A stretch of DNA of 64,000 bases from Tractidigestivibacter montrealensis. Its GTDB lineage: Bacteria; Actinomycetota; Coriobacteriia; Coriobacteriales; Atopobiaceae. The translations under genes were made by a program, and so were the position numbers. Below are positions 34,318-42,947 of the stretch, one piece after another (position 1 is the stretch's first letter; every line of letters starts with the position of its first letter). Under the pieces are notes generated by a model. The model did no database searches, was not told the origin of the DNA, and saw only the letters and a program-made list of their open reading frames with translations. The DNA is taken from positions 124,001-188,000 of the forward strand of contig NZ_JANSKA010000005.1 in the NCBI RefSeq assembly GCF_024741235.1. The letters are read 5' to 3'.

Positions 34318-35052
34318 ATGACAGAAGCACAGGCGCTCCTCAGGCTCCAAGAGATCGACCTCGACATGCTCCGCATGGCGTCCACGCTTGCCGCCATGCC
34401 CCAGCAGAAGAAGATGCAGGCAATCGCCCGCGCGCGTCGAAAGGTGCAGAGCGAGCAGACTAAGATCTTTGCCCAGCGCAAGGACCTGGAAACCTTTGCC
34501 AGCGAGAACCAGGAGGACCTCGAGCACTACCGTGCGCGCACCGAGGAGGTCAAGGCAGAGGTGGCCTCGGGAAGCCACGGCTACCGTCAGATCCAAGACT
34601 ACGAGGCGCACCTCACCGGGCTTGCCAAGAAGGTCGAGAAGCTCGAGCACACCCGCGCGCAGCTCGACGATGACCTCGAAAAGGTCAGGCGCGCTGAGAG
34701 CAACGCTAAGCTCACGCTTAAGCGCCTCGACGAGGAGGAGGCCGCCCAGAAGAAGTCCTTTGAGACGGACAGCGCCCAGATAAGAGGCAAGATCGTCCAG
34801 CTCGACGAGGAGCGCAAGAGCGTGATCTCGCAGATCTCTCCCAAGCACCTAAGCGACTACGAGGCCGCCCGCAAGCGCTTCAAGGGGCTTGCCGTCGAGA
34901 AGCTCGTGGGCAACGTCCCCTCGGTGTGCCGCGTGAAGCTCCAACCCGCCTCGTTCCACGACCTCACGCACGGTGACGACGTTGCCGAGTGCCCCTATTG
35001 CCACCGCATCCTCATCGTGGACGATCCCTACCTCGAGGGGGAGGGCAAGTGA
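34318..35052 (+). CDS. coiled-coil zinc-ribbon-like protein (CT398/DUF164 family)
   Basis: 244 aa. Residues about 10-185 are a long charged antiparallel coiled coil, and the C-terminus is where the family carries a C4 zinc ribbon. Here only the second pair is kept (C225, C228 in CPYCHR); the first CxxC is reduced to a single Cys204 (VCRVKLQPA), so zinc binding is doubtful. No defined cellular function. ATG 34318 has AAGGTGAGG upstream; it runs into coaBC with a GTG overlap. Confidence 0.8.
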   Translation: MTEAQALLRLQEIDLDMLRMASTLAAMPQQKKMQAIARARRKVQSEQTKIFAQRKDLETFASENQEDLEHYRARTEEVKAEVASGSHGYRQIQDYEAHLTGLAKKVEKLEHTRAQLDDDLEKVRRAESNAKLTLKRLDEEEAAQKKSFETDSAQIRGKIVQLDEERKSVISQISPKHLSDYEAARKRFKGLAVEKLVGNVPSVCRVKLQPASFHDLTHGDDVAECPYCHRILIVDDPYLEGEGK

Positions 35053-36281
35053 GCGAGAGCACGCACAGGGATACAGAGCCGGCGGCGCCTCGCGTCGTCC
35101 TCGCAGTCACGGGAGGTATTGCAGTCTACAAGGCCGTAGAGGTTATGCGCGGTCTGCAGCACGCGGGCTGCGACGTTCGCGTGACTATGACGGCAGATGC
35201 GGAGCGCTTTGTGGGCACCCCCACGTTCGAGGCGCTCTCCGGTCATCCCGTGGCGGACGACCTCTATGCCTACCCGGACTCTCCCATTCCGCACATCTTC
35301 CTGGCCGACTGGGCTGACCTTGTTCTGGTTGTTCCCGCAACCGGAAACGTCTTGGCTAAGATGGCCATGGGGATTGCTGACGATTGCCTCTCCACCACGC
35401 TGCTTGCCGCCCACTGCCCGGTGCTTGTGGCGGCTGCCATGAACGTCCACATGTGGAGAAACCCAGCCACGCAGGCAAACGTTGCAACGCTTCGCTCGCG
35501 CGGCATCCGCTTTGTGATGCCACAGACGGGCCTTCTCGCCTGCGGCGACGTGGGCGAGGGCAAACTTGCCGAAGTCTCGGACATTGTTGGCGCCGCACTC
35601 GACCTGCTTGCCCCAGCTAAGCAGGACATGGCCGGTATGATGCTCGTGATCACGGCAGGCCCCACGCACGAGGCCATCGATCCCGTGCGCTACATCGCCA
35701 ACGCCTCCACGGGCAAGATGGGCTATGCCATCGCCCGCGAGGCCTCGCGCCGAGGAGCCACCGTGACGCTGGTATCTGGGCCGGTTTCTCTCGCGGCGCC
35801 GCGGGGGGTCTGCGTGGTGCCGGTTGTCTCGGCCTCGCAGATGCGCGATGCCACGGTTGCTGCCTTCACAAACGCCGATGCCGCCATCTGCGCCGCAGCT
35901 GTAGCGGACTACACGCCTGCCGCTCCCGCGGACCACAAGCTCAAGAAGGGCACGGACGACCTCTCCACGCTCCGACTCGTCAAGACCGCAGATATTCTGG
36001 CCGAACTCTCGCACGCAAAGGGCGACCGCGTCGTAGTTGGCTTTGCCGCAGAGACAAACGACCTCCTCAAGAACGCGCGCGCGAAGCTCGAGCGCAAGGG
36101 CTGCGACCTCATAGTGGCAAACGACGTGTCGCGTGCGGACTCCACGTTTGGCGCCGACACAAGCCGCATTGCCCTTGTTTGGCCAGACCGCACGGAGCAG
36201 CTCGACACGCTCCCGCTCGACCAGGTCGCCTCAGCCATCTGCGACCGCGTTGTCGCGGCCGTGTCGGGGGAGGGCGCATGA
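35049..36281 (+). CDS. coaBC: bifunctional phosphopantothenoylcysteine decarboxylase / phosphopantothenate--cysteine ligase
   Basis: Two steps of coenzyme A synthesis in one protein of 410 aa. The N-terminal FMN-dependent CoaC domain has TGGIAVYKA, the catalytic-His PHIFLADWADLVLVVPAT region, and AAMNVHMWRNPATQ. The CoaB domain begins at about residue 195 with ITAGPTHEAIDPVRYI, the GKMGYAIA loop and the KLKKG lysine. GTG 35049 overlaps the previous stop; the frame extends 20 codons upstream inside that gene. Confidence 0.94.
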   Translation: MSESTHRDTEPAAPRVVLAVTGGIAVYKAVEVMRGLQHAGCDVRVTMTADAERFVGTPTFEALSGHPVADDLYAYPDSPIPHIFLADWADLVLVVPATGNVLAKMAMGIADDCLSTTLLAAHCPVLVAAAMNVHMWRNPATQANVATLRSRGIRFVMPQTGLLACGDVGEGKLAEVSDIVGAALDLLAPAKQDMAGMMLVITAGPTHEAIDPVRYIANASTGKMGYAIAREASRRGATVTLVSGPVSLAAPRGVCVVPVVSASQMRDATVAAFTNADAAICAAAVADYTPAAPADHKLKKGTDDLSTLRLVKTADILAELSHAKGDRVVVGFAAETNDLLKNARAKLERKGCDLIVANDVSRADSTFGADTSRIALVWPDRTEQLDTLPLDQVASAICDRVVAAVSGEGA

Positions 36282-37144
36282 GCGAGGCGTGCCACGGCGA
36301 GATAACCATCGGCTGCCACCTCTCGGTTGCAGGCGGGTTCGCCCAGATGGGCAGGACCGCCCTTGGCATTGGGGCAAACACCTTCGCCTTCTTTACTAGA
36401 AATCCGCGTGGCGGCCGTGCAAAGACCCCCGACCCTGACGATGTGGCAGGGCTTCTCGCCATCCTTGCGGAAAACGGCTTTGGGCGCCTTGTCGCGCACG
36501 CGCCGTACACCATGAACCTCTGCTCCGCCAAGCCCCAGACGGTGGAGTTTGCGCGCGAGGCAATGGCAGGCGACCTTGGGCTCATGGAGATGCTTCCGGG
36601 CAACTACTACAACTTCCACCCGGGAAGCCACGTTGGCCAGGGGGTGGACGAGGGCATCCGCCTTATCTGCGAGGGTCTTGACCAAGTGCTGGTTCGAGGC
36701 CAGAAGACAACCGTCCTCCTGGAGACCATGGCGGGAAAGGGGACTGAGGTCGGCTCGCGCTTCGAGGAGCTGGCCCGCATCATCGAGGGGGCCCGCGAGG
36801 GCGACCTTCTCGGCGTGTGCCTCGACACCTGCCATGTGGCCGACGCGGGCTACGACATCGTGGACGACCTCGACGGCGTGCTCGACGATTTCGACCGCGT
36901 GATTGGTCTGGACCGCCTGAAGGCGCTGCACGTGAACGACTCAAAGAATCCGCTTGGCTCCCACAAGGACCGGCACGAGAAGATCGGCCGGGGTACCCTG
37001 GGGCTTGCCACCTTCGAGGCCGTTGTCACTAACCCGCGTTTGTGTGGGCTGCCCATGATTCTCGAGACTCCCAACGAGCTCGAGGGATATGCACAGGAGA
37101 TTTCGCTCCTTCGGGGACTTGCCCGGGGAGATGGGAAGGACTAA
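36278..37144 (+). CDS. nfo: endonuclease IV (AP endonuclease)
   Basis: Zn-dependent apurinic/apyrimidinic endonuclease of base-excision repair, 288-aa TIM barrel. The metal ligands are seen in VAHAPYTMN, FHPGSHVG, LLETMAGKG, LDTCHV and NDSKNPLGSHKDRHEKIGRG. ATG 36278 overlaps the coaBC stop by 4 nt, and its own TAA overlaps the next ATG. Confidence 0.94.
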   Translation: MSEACHGEITIGCHLSVAGGFAQMGRTALGIGANTFAFFTRNPRGGRAKTPDPDDVAGLLAILAENGFGRLVAHAPYTMNLCSAKPQTVEFAREAMAGDLGLMEMLPGNYYNFHPGSHVGQGVDEGIRLICEGLDQVLVRGQKTTVLLETMAGKGTEVGSRFEELARIIEGAREGDLLGVCLDTCHVADAGYDIVDDLDGVLDDFDRVIGLDRLKALHVNDSKNPLGSHKDRHEKIGRGTLGLATFEAVVTNPRLCGLPMILETPNELEGYAQEISLLRGLARGDGKD

Positions 37145-38964
37145 TGGGGATTCTCATAGGGTGCGAGCACCTCTCACACGAGTGGCCAGGCAAGCCCGTG
37201 CTTGCCGACCAGACCATAGGCATCAACGAGGGCGAGCGCATTGGCGTGGTGGGCAGGAACGGTGACGGCAAGTCGACGCTGCTTGAGCTCATCGCGCATC
37301 GCCTGGAGCCCGATGCAGGAAACGTCACCTGGAGAAACGGTATCCATGTGGGGTTCTTGGGCCAGGACGACGAGCTCCACGATGACTGGACCGTGGCCCG
37401 TGCCGTTGTGGGAGATGTTCCCGACTACATGTGGGCCTCTGACCCTCGCGTGCGGCAGATCATCTCAGTGCTCTTGGGCGACGTGGACTGGGATGCCACC
37501 GTGGGCACGCTTTCCGGTGGCCAGCGGCGCCGCTGCGACCTGGCGCGGCTCCTTGTGGGCACCTGGGACGTTATCCTCATGGACGAGCCAACCAACCACC
37601 TGGACATGCATGCCATCCGCTGGCTTGCCGACCACCTCAAGACCCGCTGGCCGGAAGGCACGGGAGCGCTTCTCGTTGTGACGCACGACCGCTGGTTTTT
37701 GGACGAGGTCTGCGAGCACATGTGGGAGGTCCACGACCGAGAGATTGAGCCCTTCGACGGTGGCTACTCGGCCTATATCCAGCAGCGCGTCGAACGCGAC
37801 CGCATGGCCGCGGCCAGCGAGGAGCGCCGTCAGAACACGCTTCGCAAGGAGCTCAACTGGCTGGCACACGGAGCCAAGGCTCGCTCCAGCAAGCCGCGCT
37901 TTCGCGTCGAGGCGGCGCGAGCCCTTCTCGCCGACGATCCGCCGCTGAGAAACCCCATCGAGCTCAAGCGCCTTGCCGTGAGCAGGCTGGGCAAGCAGGT
38001 CATTGAGATGAAGGATGTCTCGTTTGCTTATCCTGATGGCTCGCGCGTGCTCGATGACATCACCTGGACCATTGGACCCGGCGACCGCTACGGCATCCTT
38101 GGCGCCAACGGTGCGGGCAAGTCGACGCTGCTCAAGGTCATGACAGGCAAATTGCAGCCAACTTCCGGAACCGTTCGCATTGGCAAGTCTGTTCGCTTTG
38201 GCTGGATGTCGCAGCACCTGGACACCCTTTCTAAGAAGGAGAACTGGCGCGTGCTCGAGGTGCTCTCGCGCTACAAGAGCACCTACTATGTGGACGGTAA
38301 GCCCCAGAGCCCCACGCAGCTCCTCGAGCGACTTGGCTTCGAGCGCTCCGAGCTCACTAACTTTGTGCATGACCTCTCTGGCGGACAGCGCAGGCGCCTC
38401 GCGCTGCTCACGGTTCTTCTCGACGAGCCCAACGTACTGGTGCTCGACGAGCCCGGCAACGACCTTGATACCGATATGCTCGCCGTGCTCGAGGACCTCC
38501 TCGACACCTGGCCCGGCACGCTCCTCATGGTCTCGCACGACCGCTTTCTCATGGAGCGCGTGACCGACGACCAATACGCGCTTCTCGACGGTCACGTGCG
38601 CCACTGCCCTGGAGGCGTGGACGAGTTCCTCGACCTTCTAGACGCCAAGGGCGCCTCGTCTTCCGGAGCGGAGTTTCGCGAAGCGCACTCCGCGCAGGAA
38701 GACCAGGTGCCCTCCGGGGGGCAAGGAGGCGAACTCACCAACCAGGAACGACGTGAACTCAAGAAGCGGTTCGATGCCGTTACGCGCAAGCTGGAAAAGA
38801 CCGAGGGGGAGCCGGACCGGCTGCGGGCGGCGCTTGCAGAGGTCGATCCTACGGACTACGAGAAGCTCGTTGCCGCCCAGAAAGCGGTCGATGACGCCGT
38901 GGCTGCGTGCGAGGCGCTCGAGGACGAGTGGCTTGAACTCTCGGACAAGCTGGGCATCGAGTAG
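37144..38964 (+). CDS. uup: ABC-F family ATPase (Uup-like)
   Basis: 606 aa with two ATPase cassettes, no membrane domain: Walker A GRNGDGKSTL and [10 protein letters not shown], signatures LSGGQRRRC and LSGGQRRRL, Walker B DEPTNHLD and DEPGNDLD. The C-terminal 75 residues form the charged coiled-coil DNA- and ribosome-binding tail of Uup. In the second cassette the usual DEPTNHLD is DEPGNDLD, which is common in Uup. It begins at the last base of the nfo stop, and is the second ABC-F in the window. Confidence 0.88.
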   Translation: MGILIGCEHLSHEWPGKPVLADQTIGINEGERIGVVGRNGDGKSTLLELIAHRLEPDAGNVTWRNGIHVGFLGQDDELHDDWTVARAVVGDVPDYMWASDPRVRQIISVLLGDVDWDATVGTLSGGQRRRCDLARLLVGTWDVILMDEPTNHLDMHAIRWLADHLKTRWPEGTGALLVVTHDRWFLDEVCEHMWEVHDREIEPFDGGYSAYIQQRVERDRMAAASEERRQNTLRKELNWLAHGAKARSSKPRFRVEAARALLADDPPLRNPIELKRLAVSRLGKQVIEMKDVSFAYPDGSRVLDDITWTIGPGDRYGILGANGAGKSTLLKVMTGKLQPTSGTVRIGKSVRFGWMSQHLDTLSKKENWRVLEVLSRYKSTYYVDGKPQSPTQLLERLGFERSELTNFVHDLSGGQRRRLALLTVLLDEPNVLVLDEPGNDLDTDMLAVLEDLLDTWPGTLLMVSHDRFLMERVTDDQYALLDGHVRHCPGGVDEFLDLLDAKGASSSGAEFREAHSAQEDQVPSGGQGGELTNQERRELKKRFDAVTRKLEKTEGEPDRLRAALAEVDPTDYEKLVAAQKAVDDAVAACEALEDEWLELSDKLGIE

Positions 38965-39075
38965 GACCTCGAGGCGCCATACACAATACGAATGGTTGCG
39001 TGATAAAAGCCGTATGCGCACCGCAACTGGGCAGCCCTATCATGGATAGACTGACAGTCTGGGGGAGGGACTCTA

Positions 39076-40827
39076 TTGGGCGAGATTCTACGGAGGTTCG
39101 TCTTTCCCAAGTACCAGGGAAAGATTGTGTTTGGCACGCTCTGCAAGGCCGTGGAGGTCATCTTTGATCTCATTACTCCGGTCATCGTAGCCAGTATGAT
39201 TGACGTGGGCGTCACCAGCCGTGACCAGGGCTACGTGGTTCGCATGTGTGTGGTACTTATCGTCCTTGCGGTGGTAGGGTTCTGCTTCACGCTCGTGTGT
39301 CAGAAAATGGCGGCCGTTGTCTCGCAGGGCTCGGGCACGGACATTCGCCACGACCTGTACGCCAAGGTGAACCAACTCGCCCCGGCAGACCTCGACCGTA
39401 TAGGTACGCCCTCTCTGGTCACTCGCATCACGAACGACGTCAACCAGGTACAGGTCACGGTGGCCCTTGGCATCAGGCAGATCATCCGCTGGCCCATCCT
39501 GGCAATTGGCTCCATGGTCTGCGCCATGCTCATCGATGCCCAGCTTGGGCTTGTCTTTCTCGTATGCACGCCTGCCATCGCGGTTGTCTTTTGGCTCGTG
39601 ATGTCAAAGTCGGTACCGCTCTTTGGCGAGCTCCAGTCGCGCCTCGACGAGGTGAGCCTTGTCACGCGCGAGAACCTCTCGGGCGTCCGCGTGGTGAGGG
39701 CGTTCAGGCAGGAGGGACGCGAAGACGAGCGTTTCCACAAGGCGGCTGACGACCAGACGCAGACGGCCGTGACCATCGGCAAGCTCTCCTCGCTTCTCAA
39801 CCCTGCTACGCTGCTAGTGATGGACCTGGGCATCGTTGCCATCCTCTGGATGGGCGGCACACGTATTGACGCGGGCAACCTCACACAGGGCGAGGTCATT
39901 GCCTTCGTGAACTACATGACGCAGATGCTTGTGTCCATCGTCTACGTGGCCAACTTGGTTATCACCATCAACCGCGGCGCCGCCTCGGCCAAGCGCATCA
40001 TGGAGGTGCTCGACTGCGAGCCCCAGATTTCTGACGAGGGCACCACGCAGGTGGAGCTTGCCCCAGGCACCCTCACCTCTGGCGTGGCCCTCGCGCTCGA
40101 CTACGTATGCTTCACCTACGACGGCGCGCCCCGGCCTGCGGTCGATAACGTGACGCTGCGCTTGGGTGCTGGCGGATCCCTTGGCATCATTGGCGGCACG
40201 GGCTCGGGCAAGTCGTCGCTCGTGAACCTCATCCCAAGGCTCTATGACGCCACGGCTGGCGAGGTCCGCGTCTTTGGACACGACGTGCGAGAGTATCCCT
40301 TCTCCCAGCTGCGGGAGCTTGTCTCGACAGTACCCCAGCAGGCATCGCTTGTCTCGGGCACCATCCGCTCGAACCTTTGCTGGCGCGATTCCAACGCAAC
40401 GGACGAGGAGCTCTGGCGTGCGCTCGAGCTTGCGCAGGCCGCGGACTTCGTGAGGGGCAAGGATCAGGGCCTGGATGCCGTAGTCGAGGCAGGCGGCAAG
40501 AACTTCTCGGGAGGCCAGCGCCAGCGGCTCACCATTGCGCGTGCCCTCGTGGGGCACCCGCGCATCGTGGTGCTCGACGACTCCGCCTCGGCGCTTGACT
40601 TCCGCACCGATGCAAGCCTGCGACAGTCGCTCCGGCGCCTCCGCTCGGAGCTTACCTGCGTGATCGTCTCGCAGCGCGTCTCGGCAGTCATGTCCTGCGA
40701 CCAGATCCTGGTGCTCGACCACGGGCGCATGGCCGGGCTGGGGTCTCACACCGAGCTCATGAGGAGCTGTCCCATCTACCGCGAGATCTGCCTCTCGCAG
40801 CTCCGCCCTGAGGAGGTGGGTGCGTAA
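39076..40827 (+). CDS. ABC exporter half-transporter with a degenerate ATP site
   Basis: 583 aa: six membrane segments (about residues 15-300), then an ATPase domain with Walker A GGTGSGKSS, signature FSGGQRQRL and Walker B IVVLDDSAS. The catalytic Glu after Walker B is Asp and the H-loop His is Gln (VSQRVSAV), so one site is probably non-hydrolytic. This fits a heterodimeric multidrug exporter with the next gene. TTG 39076 has GGGGGAGGGA 5 nt upstream. Confidence 0.9.
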   Translation: MGEILRRFVFPKYQGKIVFGTLCKAVEVIFDLITPVIVASMIDVGVTSRDQGYVVRMCVVLIVLAVVGFCFTLVCQKMAAVVSQGSGTDIRHDLYAKVNQLAPADLDRIGTPSLVTRITNDVNQVQVTVALGIRQIIRWPILAIGSMVCAMLIDAQLGLVFLVCTPAIAVVFWLVMSKSVPLFGELQSRLDEVSLVTRENLSGVRVVRAFRQEGREDERFHKAADDQTQTAVTIGKLSSLLNPATLLVMDLGIVAILWMGGTRIDAGNLTQGEVIAFVNYMTQMLVSIVYVANLVITINRGAASAKRIMEVLDCEPQISDEGTTQVELAPGTLTSGVALALDYVCFTYDGAPRPAVDNVTLRLGAGGSLGIIGGTGSGKSSLVNLIPRLYDATAGEVRVFGHDVREYPFSQLRELVSTVPQQASLVSGTIRSNLCWRDSNATDEELWRALELAQAADFVRGKDQGLDAVVEAGGKNFSGGQRQRLTIARALVGHPRIVVLDDSASALDFRTDASLRQSLRRLRSELTCVIVSQRVSAVMSCDQILVLDHGRMAGLGSHTELMRSCPIYREICLSQLRPEEVGA

Positions 40828-42689
40828 TGGCAAACCCGTATGCCGCCGGAGCAAGCGCCGGAACCATCATGGCCAACGTCAAGGGGGACATTGGCAACAA
40901 CAACGACAACCCCCAGGGTAGGCTTGACGAGACGGGCCTCGCCACGGCCGAGGTAACGAGGCGACTGCTGGCCTACACCCGGCCGCACCGGGTGTCGCTG
41001 ATTGCCTCCTTTGTGGCGTCCGCCGTCTCGGTGGTGCTCCAGCTCTATGTGCCTATCGTCATTGGCCGCGCAATCGACTGCATGGTCTCGGCTGGAGACG
41101 TTGACTTTGCAACGCTTGTGGCCCTGCTGCAGGAGCTCGCGCTCGTTGTTGTTGGCGCGGCCGTGACGCAGTGGCTCTCTGGCTACTGCACAAACAGGCT
41201 CACGTACGAAACGGTCCGCGACCTGAGGATTGACGCCTTCTCGCGCTTTCGCGACCTGCCCCTTTCGTTTGTTGACGCCCACTCGCATGGAGACCTGCTC
41301 TCCCGCGTGGTAAACGACGCCGACCAGGTTGGCGATGGTCTGCTCCAGGGTCTCACGCAGCTCTTCACCGGCGTGGTGACCATCGTGGGCACGCTCGTCT
41401 TTATGTTCTCCATCTCGGTTCCCGTGGGCCTCGTGGTGGTCATCGTGACACCCGTGTCCATGCTCGCTGCCTGGCTCATCGCGCGCTATTCGGCCAAGAG
41501 CTTCAAGGAGCAGCAGGCCCTCCAGGGCTCGCTTGGCGGCTATGTCGAGGAGATGGTGGGAAGCCAGAAGCTTGTCTGTGCCTTCGCGTACGGAGACCGC
41601 GCCCAGGCCGGATTCGACGAGATTAACCAGCACCTGCTTGGGGTGGGGGAGCACGCCCAGTTCACCAGCTCCCTCTCCAACCCCGCGACGCGCCTGGTGA
41701 ACAACATCACTTATGCCGTCGTTGCCGTGGTGGGCTGCATCTGCGTCATCTCCGGATGGCCGAGCGTCCTTACCGTTGGCCAGGTACAGACGTTCCTCTC
41801 GTATGCAAACCAGTACATGAAGCCCTTCAACGAGATTTCAAATGTGGTCACGCAAATCCAGACCGCCTACGCCTCGGCGCGTCGCCTCTTCACGCTCATC
41901 GACGTACCTGCCCAGAGTCCGGACCCCGCTGAGCCCGAGGTGGACGAGAAGCCCGCAGGCTCGTTGGAGTTCTCCCACGTTGACTTCTCGTACGTGCCTG
42001 ACCATCCGCTGCTTCAGGACATCTCGTTTGTAGCAGACCCCGGGCAGACAATCGCCTTGGTTGGCCCAACGGGTTGCGGTAAGACGACCCTCATCAACCT
42101 GCTACTGCGCTTCTATGACGTGGACTCGGGGCAGATCCTGGTGGATGGCCACGACACCAGCAACATGCGTCGAGAGGACCTTCGCTCCCTCTTTGGCATG
42201 GTCCTTCAAGACACCTGGCTCTTCAGGGGCACGGTTCGCGAGAACATCGCCTACGGGACGGCGGGGGCAACGATGGACGACGTGGTGGAGGCCGCCTGGC
42301 AGGCGCACGCCCACAAGTTCATCGAGCAGCTGCCACAGGGCTACGACACGCTCTTGGGCGAGGACGGCGGGTCCCTCTCACAAGGCCAGCGGCAGCTCCT
42401 CTGCATTGCGCGCGTGATGCTTGCAGACCCCGCGATCCTTCTTCTCGACGAGGCAACGAGCTCCATCGACACGCGCACCGAGCTGCAGGTGCAGGATGCC
42501 TTCGATCGAATGATGGAGGGCCGCACCTCCCTGGTGGTGGCACACCGCCTCTCCACCGTGCGAGACGCGGACTGCATCCTCGTGATGAAGGACGGTCACA
42601 TCATCGAGCGTGGCACGCACGACGAGCTGCTGCGTCAGGGCGGTTTCTACGCGAGCCTTTACGAGAGCCAGTTCGAGGGGACACGGTAG
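40827..42689 (+). CDS. ABC exporter half-transporter, catalytic partner
   Basis: 620 aa: an N-terminal cytosolic extension of about 50 residues, six membrane segments, then an ATPase with Walker A GPTGCGKTT, signature LSQGQRQLL, Walker B ILLLDEATSSID and H-loop AHRLSTV, all canonical. It starts on the last base of the previous gene (TAATG), so the two are almost surely one heterodimer of the BmrCD type. Substrate unknown. A weak CGCG hairpin with TTTT follows the stop. Confidence 0.9.
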   Translation: MANPYAAGASAGTIMANVKGDIGNNNDNPQGRLDETGLATAEVTRRLLAYTRPHRVSLIASFVASAVSVVLQLYVPIVIGRAIDCMVSAGDVDFATLVALLQELALVVVGAAVTQWLSGYCTNRLTYETVRDLRIDAFSRFRDLPLSFVDAHSHGDLLSRVVNDADQVGDGLLQGLTQLFTGVVTIVGTLVFMFSISVPVGLVVVIVTPVSMLAAWLIARYSAKSFKEQQALQGSLGGYVEEMVGSQKLVCAFAYGDRAQAGFDEINQHLLGVGEHAQFTSSLSNPATRLVNNITYAVVAVVGCICVISGWPSVLTVGQVQTFLSYANQYMKPFNEISNVVTQIQTAYASARRLFTLIDVPAQSPDPAEPEVDEKPAGSLEFSHVDFSYVPDHPLLQDISFVADPGQTIALVGPTGCGKTTLINLLLRFYDVDSGQILVDGHDTSNMRREDLRSLFGMVLQDTWLFRGTVRENIAYGTAGATMDDVVEAAWQAHAHKFIEQLPQGYDTLLGEDGGSLSQGQRQLLCIARVMLADPAILLLDEATSSIDTRTELQVQDAFDRMMEGRTSLVVAHRLSTVRDADCILVMKDGHIIERGTHDELLRQGGFYASLYESQFEGTR

Positions 42690-42761
42690 CGCGGGAAGAA
42701 CGCGGCTTTTAGACGTGATTGCGTCCAAGGCGCGCCTTCGGTCGCCATCAACAGGCGGGCT

Positions 42762-42767
42762 TTGACA
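42762..42767 (+). promoter_or_regulatory. possible -35 element upstream of the dehydrogenase cluster
   Basis: TTGACA lies 181 nt before the next start. The -10 partner is not clear (GAATAT with a 20-nt spacer is the best candidate). Confidence 0.25.
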
Positions 42768-42867
42768 AGGCTTGCAGCTGCGTCAACGAATATCACCGTT
42801 TGCGGTCGTTCGATGCCGTTCTACGGGACCGTGCTACCGTCCGTCCACCACGCACACGTGCTTCGCC

Positions 42868-42894
42868 CGCCGGGGTGGATAATCGGCCCCGGCG
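42868..42894 (+). promoter_or_regulatory. 8-bp perfect hairpin in the leader of the dehydrogenase cluster
   Basis: CGCCGGGG/CCCCGGCG enclose an 11-nt loop, 53 nt before the start codon, with no T-run after it. A candidate operator or RNA control element for the three genes below. The rest of the gap 42690-42947 contains no gene. Confidence 0.45.
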
Positions 42895-42947
42895 AAGGTC
42901 TCGGGTTGGCCTCGCCACGTCCACCCATCGGAAACGAGGAGGGGTCG

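Noticed and set aside
42762-42947. 62-residue N-terminal extension of the GlpA-like protein
   Set aside because: The FAD motif begins within 12 residues of ATG 42948, which has a good ribosome binding site, and the extension covers the hairpin.
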